Source: CAZPDM01 sp964585305
GTDB taxonomy: Bacteria; Planctomycetota; Uabimicrobiia; Uabimicrobiales; JABWCH01
Reading direction: 5' to 3'
Assembly (NCBI GenBank): GCA_964585305.1
Contig: CAZPDM010000009.1
Coordinates: 12,950-76,949, forward strand
Length of the DNA stretch: 64,000 nucleotides
Shown: positions 63,265 to 64,000 of the stretch, piece after piece
Numbering within the stretch: the first letter of the stretch is position 1
Layout of the letters: every line of letters begins with the position of its first letter
The notes under the pieces: generated by a model
Seen by the model: the letters and a program-made list of their open reading frames with translations, nothing else
Told to the model about the DNA's origin: nothing
Database searches by the model: none
Program-made: the position numbers and the translations under genes

Positions 63265-64000
63265 ATGTTAAGTACTACTAGAGCAAAGCCATTTTTGAAA
63301 TGGGCCGGAGGGAAAAATCAATTGCTTGGACAGTTTGAAAATTATTATCCGAGTGAATTACGTAATGGCAAAATTGAAAGATATATGGAACCGTTCATTG
63401 GTGGAGGTGCTGTATTCTTTGAAGTTATTCAGAAATATAATATTCGTTATTCTTATATTTCTGATGTAAACAAAAATTTAATTTTAACTTATCAAGTTAT
63501 TCAGCAAAAGCCTAATGTTTTGTTGGAATTTTTGGAACAATATCAAAAAGAATATGACAATGCTACTGAAGAAAAGCGTAAGCATCTTTTTTTATTAATA
63601 CGAAATTGTTTTAATTCACAACAGTCTGAAATCAATTATAATAAATTTTCTGATAACTGGATACCAAGAGCAGCACAGCTTATTTTTCTAAATAAAACTT
63701 GTTTTAATGGGTTATTTCGTTTAAATTTAAAAGGAGAATTTAATGTCCCTTTTGGCAAATATAAAAGACCAAATATTTTAGACTGTTGTAATATTTTGTC
63801 AGTTTCAAAAATATTGCAAAATACCGAAATTCTGATTTCGGATTATAAAAATTGTTTTAAGCAAGCAGATGAAAAAACTTTTATATATTTTGATCCTCCG
63901 TACAGACCTATTAGTAAAACATCAAGTTTTACTAATTACTCAGGAGCTATATTTACTGAGAACGAACAGATTGAACTAGCAAATTTTTTTAAATTATTGG
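63265..64000 (+). CDS. DNA adenine N6-methyltransferase (Dam/DpnM class), 3' end beyond window
   Basis: At least 245 aa, open to the window edge. The N-terminal KPFLKWAGGKNQLLG and the SAM-binding EPFIGGGAVFFE (motif I), then YFDPPYRP (motif IV, catalytic DPPY), are those of Dam-type enzymes that usually methylate GATC. SD GGAGA lies 7 bases before the ATG. It could be a solitary Dam or the methyltransferase of a restriction-modification system; the partner may lie to the right. Confidence 0.9.
   Translation, partial: MLSTTRAKPFLKWAGGKNQLLGQFENYYPSELRNGKIERYMEPFIGGGAVFFEVIQKYNIRYSYISDVNKNLILTYQVIQQKPNVLLEFLEQYQKEYDNATEEKRKHLFLLIRNCFNSQQSEINYNKFSDNWIPRAAQLIFLNKTCFNGLFRLNLKGEFNVPFGKYKRPNILDCCNILSVSKILQNTEILISDYKNCFKQADEKTFIYFDPPYRPISKTSSFTNYSGAIFTENEQIELANFFKLL

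Overview
The window is AT-rich chromosomal DNA of a Gram-negative bacterium. Gene content points to the PVC superphylum, most likely a low-GC Planctomycetota-like lineage; this is inference, not proven. The reasons are: four large Hanks-type Ser/Thr kinases fused to varied domains (tandem repeats, FGE-sulfatase, WD40), an FHA protein, a prepilin with an H-X-DG type C-terminus, a PEP-CTERM protein, an orphan GspK-like pseudopilin, and the order tpiA-secG-yicC-gmk-rpoZ. KdsD indicates Kdo/LPS synthesis and so an outer membrane. Two runs of exactly 100 N (376-475, 34822-34921) are scaffold gaps. Each interrupts an in-frame tandem repeat inside a kinase gene.

Layout. 1-2683 (-): pseudokinase with 51-bp repeats, running off the left edge. 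2924-4303 (+): ybeY and a GDP-fucose synthase. 4376-5203 (+): a highly expressed-looking prepilin with a long structured leader and a strong terminator. 5222-21954 (-): etfA and etfB, then, read in the direction of transcription, tRNA-Thr(TGT)-Tyr-Gly-Thr(GGT)-tuf-rpmG-secE-nusG-rplKAJL-rpoB-rpoC. This informational block starts from a near-consensus promoter at 21927-21954, and the tRNA-tuf order matches the E. coli thrU-tyrU-glyT-thrT-tufB order. 22017-23042 (-): kdsD.

23214-26183 (+) holds two paralogous membrane-anchored coiled-coil proteins that end in BRCT-like domains. Both have a hairpin between the Shine-Dalgarno sequence and the ATG. 26418-36272 carries an active transmembrane kinase, a small partner ORF, a LEA14-like lipoprotein, purine salvage enzymes (PNP, adenosine deaminase), a GAF-GGDEF cyclase, and a kinase-repeat-FGE fusion with a degenerate DFG motif. 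36598-39265 (+) is an archaeal-type HMG-CoA synthase / thiolase / DUF35 operon, suggesting mevalonate-route chemistry acquired from, or shared with, Archaea.

39345-46467 is mostly minus-strand: hypA, a YdjM-like membrane hydrolase, an orphan MbtH protein, a TPR/coiled-coil envelope protein, an unknown protein, an FHA protein and a PEP-CTERM protein. 46828-54860: metG, yvcK, a WD40 kinase, an M14 carboxypeptidase and an unknown protein. 55024-55275 holds rpmH (46 aa), which stands without rnpA. 55652-62522 (+): gspK, tpiA, secG, yicC, gmk, rpoZ, a stand-alone FtsK-type 4TM membrane domain, rimO and pgsA. 62611-64000 (+): an unknown ORF and a Dam-class adenine methyltransferase cut by the right edge, which looks like the start of a restriction-modification locus.

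The best candidates for something undescribed are the paired membrane BRCT proteins and their SD-hairpin-ATG leaders. Next are the degenerate kinases on repeat stalks, the stand-alone FtsK 4TM protein and the pseudoknot-capable pilin leader.
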